DNA of 64,000 bases from Ornithinimicrobium murale (GTDB lineage Bacteria > Actinomycetota > Actinomycetes > Actinomycetales > Dermatophilaceae), in contig NZ_QLVD01000023.1 in the NCBI RefSeq assembly GCF_003352835.1, positions 186,001 through 250,000 of the forward strand, read 5' to 3'. The translations under genes were made by a program, and so were the position numbers. This document shows positions 16,218 through 26,934 of this stretch, in pieces. The notes under the pieces are model-generated. The model saw only the letters and a program-made list of their open reading frames with translations. It had not been told where the DNA came from and did not search any database. The stretch's first letter is position 1, and every line of letters begins with the position of its first letter.

Positions 16218-16263
16218 GCTACTGGGAGCGCAGCTCGGGGGCTACTGGGAGCGCAGCTCGGGG
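16218..16263. repeat. 23-bp perfect tandem duplication on the acyl-CoA synthetase stop codon
   Basis: The 23-mer at 16218-16240 is repeated exactly at 16241-16263. The copy nearer the gene carries the stop codon (cta at 16242-16244 on the + strand). The other copy lies just beyond it in a different frame. Confidence 0.93.
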
Positions 16264-17972
16264 AAGTCGCTGTCGCGCCACTCCGCGGCACGGCCGTCTC
16301 CGGAGTTGGCGGGAGCAACCGCCAGCTCCTGTTCCCGCCCGCGCAGCTCGACCCGCCGGATCTTGCCGGAGATCGTCTTGGGGAGCTCATAGAACTCGAT
16401 CCGACGCACCCGCTGCCACGGCTGCAGGTTCTTCCGGGCGTGGCGCAGGATGGCCAGGGCCGTCTCGCGGGTGGGCTCGTGCCCCGGGGCCAGCGCGATA
16501 TAGGCCTTGGGCACCGCCAACCGCACCTCGTCCGGGGCCGGCACGACAGCCGCCTCGGCCACGGCCGGGTGCTCGATGAGCACCGACTCCAGCTCGAACG
16601 GGCTGATCTTGTAGTCGCTGGCCTTGAAGACGTCGTCGGTGCGGCCGACGTAGGTGATCATGCCGTTGCCGTCCCGCTCTGCCACGTCGCCGGTGTGGTA
16701 GAAGCCGCCGGCCATCGCCTCGGTGTTGCGCGCGTCGTCCCCCTGGTAGCCGGTCATCAGCGCGACGGGCGCGGCCGACAGGTCCAGGCACAGCTCGCCC
16801 TCGCCCGGGCCCACCACCACCTGGCCGGACTCGACATCCACCAGCACTGACGGCATACCAGGCAGGGGTCGCCCCATGGAGCCGGGCTTGACCCGCTCCC
16901 CCGGCATGTTGCCCACCTGTGCCGTGGTCTCGGTCTGGCCGTAGCCGTCGCGCAGGGTCAGCCCCCACTGCCGACTCACCTGGGAGATCACCTCGGGATT
17001 CAGCGGCTCGCCGGCGCCGATGACCTCACGCAGTGCGCCGGGACCGCCGGAGAGATCGGCGTTGATGAGCATGCGCCACACCGTCGGCGGCGCACAGAAG
17101 GTGGTCACGCGATAGCTCCGGAGCACCTTCAACAGCGCTGCGGCGTCGAACCGCGCGTAGTTGTAGACCATGATCGTCGCCTCGGCGATCCACGGCGCGA
17201 AGAAGCAGGACCAGGCGTGCTTGGCCCAACCCGGACTGGAGATGTTGAGGTGCACGTCCCCGGGGCGCACGCCGAGCCATGCCATGGTCGACAGGTGCCC
17301 GATGGGGTAGGAGGACTGGGTGTGCTCCACGAGCTTGGGCTGGCTGGTCGTGCCGGAGGTGAAGTAGAGCAGTAGTCGGTCGGCAGGCCCGGTGCCCGGG
17401 TGCTCCACCGGCCCTGCTGGCTCGCGGTATGCCGAGTGCAGGTCGGTCCAGCCACTCACCTCCCCGACGCTCACCCGGACGTAGTCCCCGGGCACCTGGT
17501 CGAACTTGCCGGCGTCAGCGGGGTTGACCACCACGCACCGGGCACCGCCCCGGGCGACCCGGTCCCGCAGGTCGGCCGGTCCGGCCGCCGTCGTGGTCGG
17601 CATGATGACGGCGCCGAGCTTGATGATGCCGAGCATGGTGTCCCACAGCTCAAGCTGGTTGCCGAGCATCACGATGACGCTGTCGCCCTTCGAGACACCC
17701 TGTGCCGCAAGGAAGGCCGCGACCTGGTCGGACCGCGTCGCGACCTGGTCGAAGGTCAGCTGCTGGTCGGAGCCGTCCTCCTCGACGACGATCAGCGCCG
17801 GTGTGTCGTTGCCGCGCGCGATGGCGTCGAACCAGTCGACCGCCCAGTTCCATCGCTGGCCGACGTCCGGATAACGGAACTCCTCCCGGGCGCGCTCCGG
17901 TTCTCCGGCCAGCGCGAGGAGACCGTCGCGGGCTGCGCGGTAGGCGTTCGTGGCATCGGTCAGGTCAGTCAT
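16242..17972 (-). CDS. AMP-binding acyl-CoA synthetase (MACS-like)
   Basis: The 576-residue protein belongs to the adenylate-forming enzymes that activate carboxylic acids to acyl-CoA by way of an acyl-AMP. Visible motifs are the phosphate-binding loop YFTSGTTSQPKLVEHT, the aromatic/ATP motif DGYGQTETT, YHTGDVAERDGNG with the hinge TYVGRTDDVFKASDYKI, and the catalytic Lys loop SGKIRRVELR. Overall it resembles the acetyl-CoA-synthetase-like/medium-chain group rather than long-chain FadD. The substrate is unknown. It converges with the CarD-like gene and its last codons sit in a 23-bp duplication. Confidence 0.9.
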   Translation of the reverse strand: MTDLTDATNAYRAARDGLLALAGEPERAREEFRYPDVGQRWNWAVDWFDAIARGNDTPALIVVEEDGSDQQLTFDQVATRSDQVAAFLAAQGVSKGDSVIVMLGNQLELWDTMLGIIKLGAVIMPTTTAAGPADLRDRVARGGARCVVVNPADAGKFDQVPGDYVRVSVGEVSGWTDLHSAYREPAGPVEHPGTGPADRLLLYFTSGTTSQPKLVEHTQSSYPIGHLSTMAWLGVRPGDVHLNISSPGWAKHAWSCFFAPWIAEATIMVYNYARFDAAALLKVLRSYRVTTFCAPPTVWRMLINADLSGGPGALREVIGAGEPLNPEVISQVSRQWGLTLRDGYGQTETTAQVGNMPGERVKPGSMGRPLPGMPSVLVDVESGQVVVGPGEGELCLDLSAAPVALMTGYQGDDARNTEAMAGGFYHTGDVAERDGNGMITYVGRTDDVFKASDYKISPFELESVLIEHPAVAEAAVVPAPDEVRLAVPKAYIALAPGHEPTRETALAILRHARKNLQPWQRVRRIEFYELPKTISGKIRRVELRGREQELAVAPANSGDGRAAEWRDSDFPELRSQ

Positions 17973-18057
17973 ACCGGCAGTCTGTCAGGACTGGCTGGAC
18001 GACTTCCCGTGGTGGCACCCACGCCAGGGGGCCGTCCCCGACCACTCCGGGACGGAA

Positions 18058-20284
<2,227 letters not shown>

Positions 20285-20377
20285 GTCCCCGACCCAAGTC
20301 CACGGCCTGCCCTACTGCAACAGGTTTCCGGGGCGCACCCACGGCGCCCCGGACCCACAGCACACCCACAGCGCTGG

Positions 20378-20456
20378 CTCCCCGGGAAGGAATCGAACCT
20401 TCGTCGCTAATCCTGATTCAAAGTCAGGCGGCCCCTGCCAGCAGAGCAACCGGGGA
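20378..20456 (-). tRNA. tRNA-Gln (anticodon UUG)
   Basis: On the minus strand the acceptor arms TCCCCGG and CCGGGGA pair fully. The anticodon stem CCTGA/TCAGG encloses the loop CTTTGAA, giving anticodon TTG, and the T arm GAAGG-TTCGATT-CCTTC is canonical. No CCA is encoded. The variable region, ATTAGCGAC as I fold it, is longer than the usual five bases. A tRNA-Gln near glmU and a TetR gene is usual in actinobacteria. Confidence 0.9.
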
Positions 20457-20538
20457 ACACCCGGCGACATGCACCGGACCGGTCAAGGTTAGGCCAGATC
20501 CGGCCCGAGACCCCAGCCGCCCGCGCCGACAAGGCAGA

Positions 20539-21201
20539 ATGGAGCGTGTGAGCCGCCCCGATCCCAAACTGTCCACGCCCGCTGCCCGCCACCGCATGAC
20601 CGGGCCCCAACGGCGCGAGCAGCTCATCTCGATCGGGCGGAGACTGTTCTCGGAGAAGGGTTTCGAGGGCACCACGGTCGAGGAGATCGCCGCCAAGGCC
20701 GAGGTCTCCAAGCCCGTGATCTATGAGCACTTCGGCGGCAAGGAGGGGCTCTATGCCGTCGTCGTCGACCGCGAGATCCAGGCCCTGCTCAACGCGATCA
20801 CCAACGCCCTGTCCGAGCCGGGCCACCCCCGAGCACTGCTCGAGCGCGCCGCCCTGTCGCTGCTGGACTACATCGAGAACTCCACCGATGGCTTCCGGAT
20901 CCTGGTGCGGGACAGCCCTCCCGGGCAGTCCACCGGCTCCTTCGCCTCTCTGATCAGCGACGTCGCCAGTCAGGTCGAGCACATCCTCGCGGCCGAGTTC
21001 AAGCGGCAGCGCCTCGACCCCAAGATGGCGCCGCTGTATGCGCAGATGCTGGTCGGCATGGTCGCCACCCCCGGTGGGTGGTGGCTGGACTCCCGCAAGA
21101 TCAAGAAGGAGGACGTGGCCTCCCACGTCGTCAATCTCGCGTGGAACGGGCTGTCCGGTCTGGAGTCCAAGCCGAGCCTGCGGCTGATCAACCCGCGCTA
21201 G
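20539..21201 (+). CDS. TetR/AcrR family transcriptional regulator
   Basis: The 220-residue protein has an N-terminal TetR helix-turn-helix (about 25-75: REQLISIGRRLFSEKGFEGTTVEEIA, then AEVSKPVIYEHFGGKEGLYAVV) and a helical ligand/dimer domain. A TetR gene sits near glmU and mfd in other actinobacteria too (Rv1019 in M. tuberculosis), so this is part of the old block rather than a recent arrival. Its 3' end overlaps that of the convergent padR gene by 14 bases. The regulated genes and the ligand are unknown. Confidence 0.9.
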   Translation: MERVSRPDPKLSTPAARHRMTGPQRREQLISIGRRLFSEKGFEGTTVEEIAAKAEVSKPVIYEHFGGKEGLYAVVVDREIQALLNAITNALSEPGHPRALLERAALSLLDYIENSTDGFRILVRDSPPGQSTGSFASLISDVASQVEHILAAEFKRQRLDPKMAPLYAQMLVGMVATPGGWWLDSRKIKKEDVASHVVNLAWNGLSGLESKPSLRLINPR

Positions 21202-21769
21202 ATCCGCTGCCACATTGATCGGCACGGGAACGGTCGAGGTCGGCGTCGGCACCGAGCTGCTCGCTGGCCCAGCGTGCCCACTGCGCGGTCGCACGGAAAC
21301 TGTGGATGCCCAACTGGACCGTGAGCCCGAGCGGACCACCGGACGCACTCCCAGTGCGCTCCTGCAGTGCGGCGAACTCCGCCTCGAGATCCTGGACCTT
21401 GCCACGCGCACCGGCCTCGGTCTGTCGGAGGACCTCGAGTGCCTCCTCCGGCTCGAGCACCCCGAGGAGGAAGAGTCGCAGGGCATGCTCATTCTTCACG
21501 CCTCCGGTCGATGTCGGAGCAGCCATCAGCCAGGCCCGCAGAGCGGTCAGCCCCTCTCCCGTGCAGCGATAGGTGGTGCGTCGTCGCGCCCCACGATCGA
21601 CGACCTCGACCAACCCCTCCTGGTCGAGTCGGCGCAACTCAGGATAGATCTGGCTGTGCTTGGCATCCCATGCGTAGGCCCCGATGACGTCCGCGAACCG
21701 CCCGGCGAGGTCATAGCCACTGCTCGGACGGTCCAGCAGCAGGCCGAGAATCGCGTATCGAAGGGCCAT
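21188..21769 (-). CDS. PadR family transcriptional regulator
   Basis: The 193-residue protein opens with the PadR winged-helix motif ALRYAILGLLLDRPSSGYDLAGRF and continues with HSQIYPELRRLDQEGLVEVVDRG and RRTTYRCTGEGLTALRAWL. A C-terminal coiled-coil dimerisation part (about 95-170) follows, as in the Vir_act_alpha_C type. It is transcribed away from a membrane-protein gene across a 57-base gap that holds a perfect palindrome, so it most likely represses itself and that neighbour. Confidence 0.92.
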   Translation of the reverse strand: MALRYAILGLLLDRPSSGYDLAGRFADVIGAYAWDAKHSQIYPELRRLDQEGLVEVVDRGARRRTTYRCTGEGLTALRAWLMAAPTSTGGVKNEHALRLFLLGVLEPEEALEVLRQTEAGARGKVQDLEAEFAALQERTGSASGGPLGLTVQLGIHSFRATAQWARWASEQLGADADLDRSRADQCGSGSSAG

Positions 21770-21792
21770 CCCCAGAGCCTATATGACTATCT

Positions 21793-21816
21793 TGACATGT
21801 CGAACTCGACATGTCA
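21793..21816. promoter_or_regulatory. Perfect palindromic operator between padR and the membrane-protein gene
   Basis: TGACATGTCG at 21793-21802 and CGACATGTCA at 21807-21816 are exact reverse complements around aact. TTGACA at 21792-21797 is a good -35 box on the + strand and overlaps the left arm. A further partial half site (cgacacatg) reaches the neighbour's start codon. This is very likely the PadR binding site. Confidence 0.75.
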
Positions 21817-21826
21817 CTCTCGACAC

Positions 21827-22564
21827 ATGGGCTTACCGGTGACTGTCTGCGAGACCGAGGAGGCGCCCCTTCCACGCGCCACGTCGTGGGTCCGCGCACT
21901 GGCCGGTGAGCTCGCCCTCGACGTCGGGCTGTCGCTGGCGGCCTTCTGGCTCGCGATCACCGCGGGGTGGGGCACTGTCGGCGCCATCATTGCCGCTGGC
22001 GCGGTCGCGGTGGCACGGGCCGCATGGACGGCCATCGTCCGCAGCACCCTCGACACCTCACTGCTGCTGGTCGTGCTGGGCTTCCTGACCTCCCTGCTCC
22101 TCGCCCTCGTGAGTGGAGACGCCCGGGTTCTCCTGCTCAAGGGGTCGGCCGGCCTCGTCCTGTTCGGGGTGGTCGCCACCGCGAGCCTCGTGTGGGGCCG
22201 GCCCCTGTTGTTCTGGCTGGTGCGGCGCTTCGTGGCGCCCGGAGCCGCGGGACGTCAGCAGTGGGAGGAGCTGTGGCATGGGAGCACACCGTTCCGCTGG
22301 TTGTATCGCCGGATCACTCTCGTCTGGGCCATGACCTATCTGCTGGCAGCTGCCGGTCACGTGACTGCGGTCCTGACACTTCCCGTGGAGGTGTCCGCGC
22401 CGCTCCTGCGGGCAGCCACTCCACTGCTGAGTCTGGCGATGATCGCCTGGACAGCCTGGTTCTCCGCTCGCGCGGAGCGCCGCCTGGAAGGGCCACTCAT
22501 GGACGAGGCCGAGGACGCGCCGGCAGAGGACGCGCCCGTGGAGGACGCGTCCGTGTCGTCCTAG
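21827..22564 (+). CDS. Multi-pass membrane protein (VC0807/DUF3159-like)
   Basis: The 245-residue protein has about six predicted membrane helices and a short acidic tail (EDAPAEDAPVEDA). The segment SGDARVLLLKGSAGLVLFGVVATASLVWGRPLLFWLVRRF resembles VC0807-type membrane proteins of unknown function; this is written here as one family motif spanning about residues 94-133. The ATG at 21827 is only 11 bases from the palindrome, so the transcript is probably leaderless or nearly so. It is likely regulated by the divergent PadR protein. Its stop overlaps the convergent marR gene by four bases. Confidence 0.75.
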   Translation: MGLPVTVCETEEAPLPRATSWVRALAGELALDVGLSLAAFWLAITAGWGTVGAIIAAGAVAVARAAWTAIVRSTLDTSLLLVVLGFLTSLLLALVSGDARVLLLKGSAGLVLFGVVATASLVWGRPLLFWLVRRFVAPGAAGRQQWEELWHGSTPFRWLYRRITLVWAMTYLLAAAGHVTAVLTLPVEVSAPLLRAATPLLSLAMIAWTAWFSARAERRLEGPLMDEAEDAPAEDAPVEDASVSS

Positions 22565-23073
22565 TCCTGCTCGAAGGGCGTCAGCAGGCGTCGGAGCAGG
22601 GCGGCGAGCTCGTCACGCTCCTGCGGCGACAGGCCGATCAGGAGGTCGCGCTCATCCTCGACGAGGCCGGCCAGGGCACCATCCACGGCTTCCCGACCCT
22701 GCGCGGTGAGCGTGATCAGCACGGTGCGCCGATCCGTCGGCGACGCAGTGCGCGCCACCATGCCGTGCGCGACCAGCCGATCGATCCGGTTGGTCATGGT
22801 GCCGCTGGTCACCAGCGTCTCGCGGACCAGGTCACCCGCCGACAACTGATAGGGCTCCCCCGACCGGCGCAGAGCAGACAGCACGTCAAACTCCCAGGCC
22901 ACCAGACCCCACTGGTCGAACGCGTGGCGACGCGCCAGGTCCAGGTGGCGAGCCAGCCGGCTCACCCGCGAAAGGACCTCCAGTGGTGAGACGTCCAGGT
23001 CCGGGCGCTCTCGCCGCCAGGCCGCGACGATGCCGTCGACCTGGTCGGGAGCGGTGCGCTCGGTGTCAGCCAT
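22561..23073 (-). CDS. MarR family transcriptional regulator
   Basis: The 170-residue protein has the MarR winged helix. The recognition part is LSAGDLVRETLVTSGTMTNRIDRLVAHGMVAR at about 78-109, followed by the wing TASPTDRRTVLITLTAQG. Flanking helices form the dimer interface (LSPQERDELAALLRRLL at the end). It lies 48 bases downstream of an EamA transporter gene on the same strand and may control it. An imperfect ctca-N6-tgag repeat sits just upstream of its ATG. The ligand is unknown. Confidence 0.92.
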   Translation of the reverse strand: MADTERTAPDQVDGIVAAWRRERPDLDVSPLEVLSRVSRLARHLDLARRHAFDQWGLVAWEFDVLSALRRSGEPYQLSAGDLVRETLVTSGTMTNRIDRLVAHGMVARTASPTDRRTVLITLTAQGREAVDGALAGLVEDERDLLIGLSPQERDELAALLRRLLTPFEQD

Positions 23074-23121
23074 GGACTCACTGTAATGAGCCGCACGCTG
23101 CCCAACCTCAGGGCACGGGGC

Positions 23122-24048
23122 TCACGACGCCTGGGACACGGCACGGCGCGAGGGCAGGCTGGTCGCGACCACCCCGCCGATCACGACCAGCCCGCCGATG
23201 AGCTGAGCCGCCGAGTAGGGCTGCCCGACCAGGATGGTGAAGGCGGCGACGAACACCGTGACCAGGTTGAGGAAGACTCCGGCGCTGCCCGCGGGGAGGT
23301 CGACCAGAGCACGGCTCCACAGCAGATAGGCCAGCACCGAGGGGAAGACCGCGATGAACAGGACTGCCCCCAGGGCCTGTGGGGTCAGCGAGAGGCTCGG
23401 TCCTCCGGCGGCGAGACTGAACGGCAGCAGCACCACCACGGTGATCGCTGCCTGCACCGCCAGGGCGGTCACCGGCGGCACCTGCAACCTGCCCTGGCCA
23501 GCCCTCCCAATGATGGTGTAGGCAGTCCAGGCCACGACCGCGCCGAGCATCACCAGCTCACCGGCACCGAACCGTGCCGCGAGCAGCACCCTGAGGTCAC
23601 CGCGGCTGAGGACGATCAGCGCCCCGACGACCGCGAGACTCACGCCTGCGACGACCAGCGGGGTCAGCCGCTCTCGCAGGACGAGGGCGGCGACGAGAAC
23701 GATGAGCGCGGGATTGGTGGAGTTGACGAGCGAGGCGCTCAGTGCCGAGGTGTGCTCCAGCGCCACATAGACCAGCAACGGATAGCAGAGCAGGCCGGTC
23801 AGGCTCAGGGCCACCAACCAGCGCCACTGCGAGAGCACCACGCGGAGGGACGGTCTCTCCCGCCGGGCGAGAACGACCAGCAGCGGCAACGCGAACAACC
23901 ACCGGAGCAGCACCAGGTCGAGCGGGGTGATGCTCTGCACGGCCACGGCTCCCACGAGGTAGTTGCCGGCCCAACAGAGCGTGGCCCCCAGCAGGGCGAC
24001 GACGGCGACCAGGCGCCCGTGCCGGGTGCCAGCGCCGGAGTGGGGCAT
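23122..24048 (-). CDS. EamA/DMT family transporter
   Basis: The 308-residue protein has ten hydrophobic helices in two EamA repeats (about 12-145 and 155-290). The first repeat has the typical GATLCWAGNYLVGAVAV and PLDLVLLRWLFALPLL, and the second VVAWTAYTIIGRAG and PSVLAYLLWSRALVDLPAGSAG. Family members export amino acids, metabolites or drugs. The start MPHSGAGTRHGRLVAVVALLG at 24048 is chosen because the longer frame is Arg/Ser-rich. The substrate is unknown. Confidence 0.88.
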   Translation of the reverse strand: MPHSGAGTRHGRLVAVVALLGATLCWAGNYLVGAVAVQSITPLDLVLLRWLFALPLLVVLARRERPSLRVVLSQWRWLVALSLTGLLCYPLLVYVALEHTSALSASLVNSTNPALIVLVAALVLRERLTPLVVAGVSLAVVGALIVLSRGDLRVLLAARFGAGELVMLGAVVAWTAYTIIGRAGQGRLQVPPVTALAVQAAITVVVLLPFSLAAGGPSLSLTPQALGAVLFIAVFPSVLAYLLWSRALVDLPAGSAGVFLNLVTVFVAAFTILVGQPYSAAQLIGGLVVIGGVVATSLPSRRAVSQAS

Positions 24049-24110
24049 ACGACGGCGGCTCCTCTCGTGACAGAAGCGGCTCGGGTCGAGCCGTGACAGG
24101 CTGGACGCTG

Positions 24111-25958
24111 CTAGTCGGCCAGTTCGGCGGCCTCCAGCCACTCCAGCTCCAACGTCTCCCTCTCGTCGCGGATCGCGGCGAGCTGGGCACTGAGCCGCAT
24201 CATCGCCTCGGCGTTGGTCGCCTGCGCCACCATCTCCTCATGCACCCGGGTCTCCCGCTCCCCGAGCCGGGCCAGCGCCTTCTCGACCCGGGCCACGGTC
24301 TTGCGGGCCTCGCGCACCTCGGCCGCACGAGGAGCCGACGATCCCCCGGACTGGGCGCCGCCCGATGCCTTCGCCGTGGAGTGCGAGCCACCTGAGGCCT
24401 GTGGAGCCGGTCCCCCACGCTCCGCCCGGGTCTGCATGGCGCGTCGCAGCTCGAGATACTGCTCCACCCCACCGGGCAGGTCACGTAGGCCGCCGTCACC
24501 CAGCAGGGCCACCTGCCGGTCGGTCATCCGCTCCAGCAGGTAGCGGTCGTGGGACACCACGAGCAGCGTGCCGGCCCACCCGTCGAGCACGTCCTCCATC
24601 GAGGTCAGCGTGTCGATGTCCAGGTCGTTGGTCGGCTCGTCGAGCAGCAGCACGTTGGGCTCGTCCATCAGCAGGCGGAGGAACTGCAGTCGTCGCCGTT
24701 CGCCCCCGGACAGGTCGCCGACGCGCGACTGCTGCCGCCCGCCGGTGAAGCCGAGGCGGGTGGCCAGCTGGCTCGCGGAGATCTCCTTGCCGCCCAGGAC
24801 CGTGAACGAGCGAACCTGCGTGATGGCATCGATCACCGTCCGGCCCGCGACCGCTTCCAGCTCTCGCAGGTCCTGGCTGAGGCACGCCAGACGGACGGTC
24901 TTGCCGGTCTTGAGCGTGCCGTCCTCCAGCGGGATCTGGCCCATGAGGGCTCGGAAGAGGGTCGACTTGCCGGCGCCGTTCACTCCCACGATGCCGAACC
25001 GGTCTCCGGGGCCGATCCGCCAGGTGACGTCGTCGAGCAGCACCCGGTCACCGAGCCGGACGGTCGCGTCCAGCAGGTCCAGGACGTCCTTGCCGAGCCG
25101 CGTCGTGGCAAACCGGACCAGCTCGACACTGTCCCGCGGCGGGGGTTCGTTGGCGACCAGGGCCTCGGCAGCGTCGATCCGGAAGCGTGGCTTGCTGGTC
25201 CGGGCCGGCGCCCCGCGCTGCAGCCAGGCCAGCTCCTTGCGCAGCAGGTTGTTGCGACGTTCCTCGGTGACCGCCGCCACCCGCGCCCGCTCGGCCCGGG
25301 CGAGCACATAGGCGGCGTAGCCCCCGTCATAGCTGTGGACCTGCCCGTCGCTCACCTCCCAGGTGCGGGTCGCGACGGCATCCAGGAACCACCGGTCGTG
25401 GGTGACGAAGACCAGACCGCTGCCGGGACGGGGACGACGCTGGGACAGGTATGCCGCGAGCCAGGCCACGCCTTCGACGTCCAGGTGGTTGGTGGGCTCG
25501 TCGAGCAGCAGGAGGTCGGGGTCGCGCACCAGCAGCGCCGCCAGCGCCAGCCGGCGGAGCTCACCGCCGGACTTGGCTCCGACGGGGGAGTCCAGACCCC
25601 CGAGTACGGTAGCGCCCAGGTCGCCCAGCAGCCCGGACACGATCTCCCGGACCCGGGGGTCACCGGCCCACTCATGCTCGGCCAGGTCGCCGAGGACGAC
25701 CTGTCGGACGGTCGCGTCAGGGTCGAGCACGTCGGCCTGGGCGAGCATCCCGCTGGTCACGCCGGCCGGTCGGAGCACGCGTCCGGTGTCGAGCTCGCGG
25801 TTGCCCTGCAGCACCCCCAGCAGGGAGGTCTTGCCGCCGCCGTTGCGGCCGAGCACGCCGATGCGCTCGCCGTCGAGGACCCCGAGGGAGACGTCGTCCA
25901 GCAACACCTGGGTGCCCGCGATCAGACGTGCGCGGTCGGTCGCTATGAGGTTGGCCAT
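24111..25958 (-). CDS. ABC-F family ATP-binding protein
   Basis: The 615-residue protein has two ABC ATPase domains and no membrane part, as in ABC-F translation factors. Walker A motifs are GRNGGGKTS (about 38) and GVNGAGKST (about 337), and Walker B motifs are LLLLDEPTNHLD and LLLLDEPTNDLD. The inter-domain linker is Arg-rich, and a C-terminal coiled coil spans about 540-615. ABC-F proteins act on the ribosome exit site, some giving antibiotic resistance. In actinobacteria this gene commonly follows ispE, from which it is separated by only four bases here. Confidence 0.93.
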   Translation of the reverse strand: MANLIATDRARLIAGTQVLLDDVSLGVLDGERIGVLGRNGGGKTSLLGVLQGNRELDTGRVLRPAGVTSGMLAQADVLDPDATVRQVVLGDLAEHEWAGDPRVREIVSGLLGDLGATVLGGLDSPVGAKSGGELRRLALAALLVRDPDLLLLDEPTNHLDVEGVAWLAAYLSQRRPRPGSGLVFVTHDRWFLDAVATRTWEVSDGQVHSYDGGYAAYVLARAERARVAAVTEERRNNLLRKELAWLQRGAPARTSKPRFRIDAAEALVANEPPPRDSVELVRFATTRLGKDVLDLLDATVRLGDRVLLDDVTWRIGPGDRFGIVGVNGAGKSTLFRALMGQIPLEDGTLKTGKTVRLACLSQDLRELEAVAGRTVIDAITQVRSFTVLGGKEISASQLATRLGFTGGRQQSRVGDLSGGERRRLQFLRLLMDEPNVLLLDEPTNDLDIDTLTSMEDVLDGWAGTLLVVSHDRYLLERMTDRQVALLGDGGLRDLPGGVEQYLELRRAMQTRAERGGPAPQASGGSHSTAKASGGAQSGGSSAPRAAEVREARKTVARVEKALARLGERETRVHEEMVAQATNAEAMMRLSAQLAAIRDERETLELEWLEAAELAD

Positions 25959-25962
25959 CCGC

Positions 25963-26925
25963 TCAGCCGGAGAAGTTCTGCGGGCCGGTCGGCGCGACGG
26001 AGTGGATCACCTGGGCGCCTGCGACAGGGCCGGTGGCGCGGCGGATGTCGCCGGCCGGCCCACGGGCAGCCAGTCCGACGGAGAGGTCGATCGCCTCGGC
26101 CTGCGTGCTCACCAGGAAGACGACGGTCGGCCCGGACCCGGAGACAATGGCTCCCTGAGCGCCCAGGGTGGTGCCGGCCTCGAGCACCTCGGCGAGCACG
26201 GGATACAGCGAGATCGCCGCCTCCTGGAGGTCGTTGCGCAGGGCGGCACCGACCTCGGCCGGGTCCATGGTCCGCAGCGCTGCCATCAGGTCCCCGGAAG
26301 GCACCGGGTCTCCCACCGAGCTGCCGGAGGCCTCTCGCAGACGGTCGCACTCGGCATACACCTGCGGGGTCGACAGGCCCGTGTCCGGGCTCACCCACAG
26401 CACCCAGTGCAGCTCTCCCCGGGCGAGCACCGGAGCGAGCCGCTCTCCGCGTCCGGACCCGACGGCGGTGCCACCGTGCAACAGGAACGGCACGTCGGAG
26501 CCGAGCCGGGCAGCGATCGGCTCCAGCTCGTCGCGGTTCAGCTGCAACTCCCACAGTGCGTCGCAGGCGACCAGGGCCGCCGCCGCGTCCGCCGATCCGC
26601 CGGCCAGGCCGCCTGCGACAGGGATGTTCTTGTCGATGCTCAGCGCGACGGCGCCCTCGATGCCATAGCGGCGGGCGAGCATCTTGGCCGCCTTCAGCGC
26701 CAGGTTGCTCGTGTTGGTGGGCACGCCCTCGGCCGTCGCGCCGGTGACCTCCACGGACCAGCTGTCGGCCTCCGTGGCGGTGACATAGTCGTAGATCGCG
26801 ACGGTGTGATAGATCGTGGCCAGCTCGTGATAGCCGTCCTCGCGCAGCGGTCCCACGACCAGCTCCAGGTTGATCTTCCCGGGCACACGGACGGTGACAC
26901 CGCGGGACTCGACGGCCAGACTCAT
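25963..26925 (-). CDS. ispE: 4-diphosphocytidyl-2-C-methyl-D-erythritol kinase
   Basis: IspE phosphorylates CDP-methylerythritol in the non-mevalonate isoprenoid pathway. The 320-residue GHMP kinase shows VRVPGKINLELVVGPLREDGYHEL at the N-terminus, the ATP-binding glycine loop PVAGGLAGGSADAAAAL (about 105-121) and a third GHMP motif GAIVSGSGPTVVFLV. Length agrees with the family. It lies 9 bases behind rsmA on the same strand, the conserved rsmA-ispE order. Confidence 0.96.
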   Translation of the reverse strand: MSLAVESRGVTVRVPGKINLELVVGPLREDGYHELATIYHTVAIYDYVTATEADSWSVEVTGATAEGVPTNTSNLALKAAKMLARRYGIEGAVALSIDKNIPVAGGLAGGSADAAAALVACDALWELQLNRDELEPIAARLGSDVPFLLHGGTAVGSGRGERLAPVLARGELHWVLWVSPDTGLSTPQVYAECDRLREASGSSVGDPVPSGDLMAALRTMDPAEVGAALRNDLQEAAISLYPVLAEVLEAGTTLGAQGAIVSGSGPTVVFLVSTQAEAIDLSVGLAARGPAGDIRRATGPVAGAQVIHSVAPTGPQNFSG

Positions 26926-26934
26926 GCCGCCACC

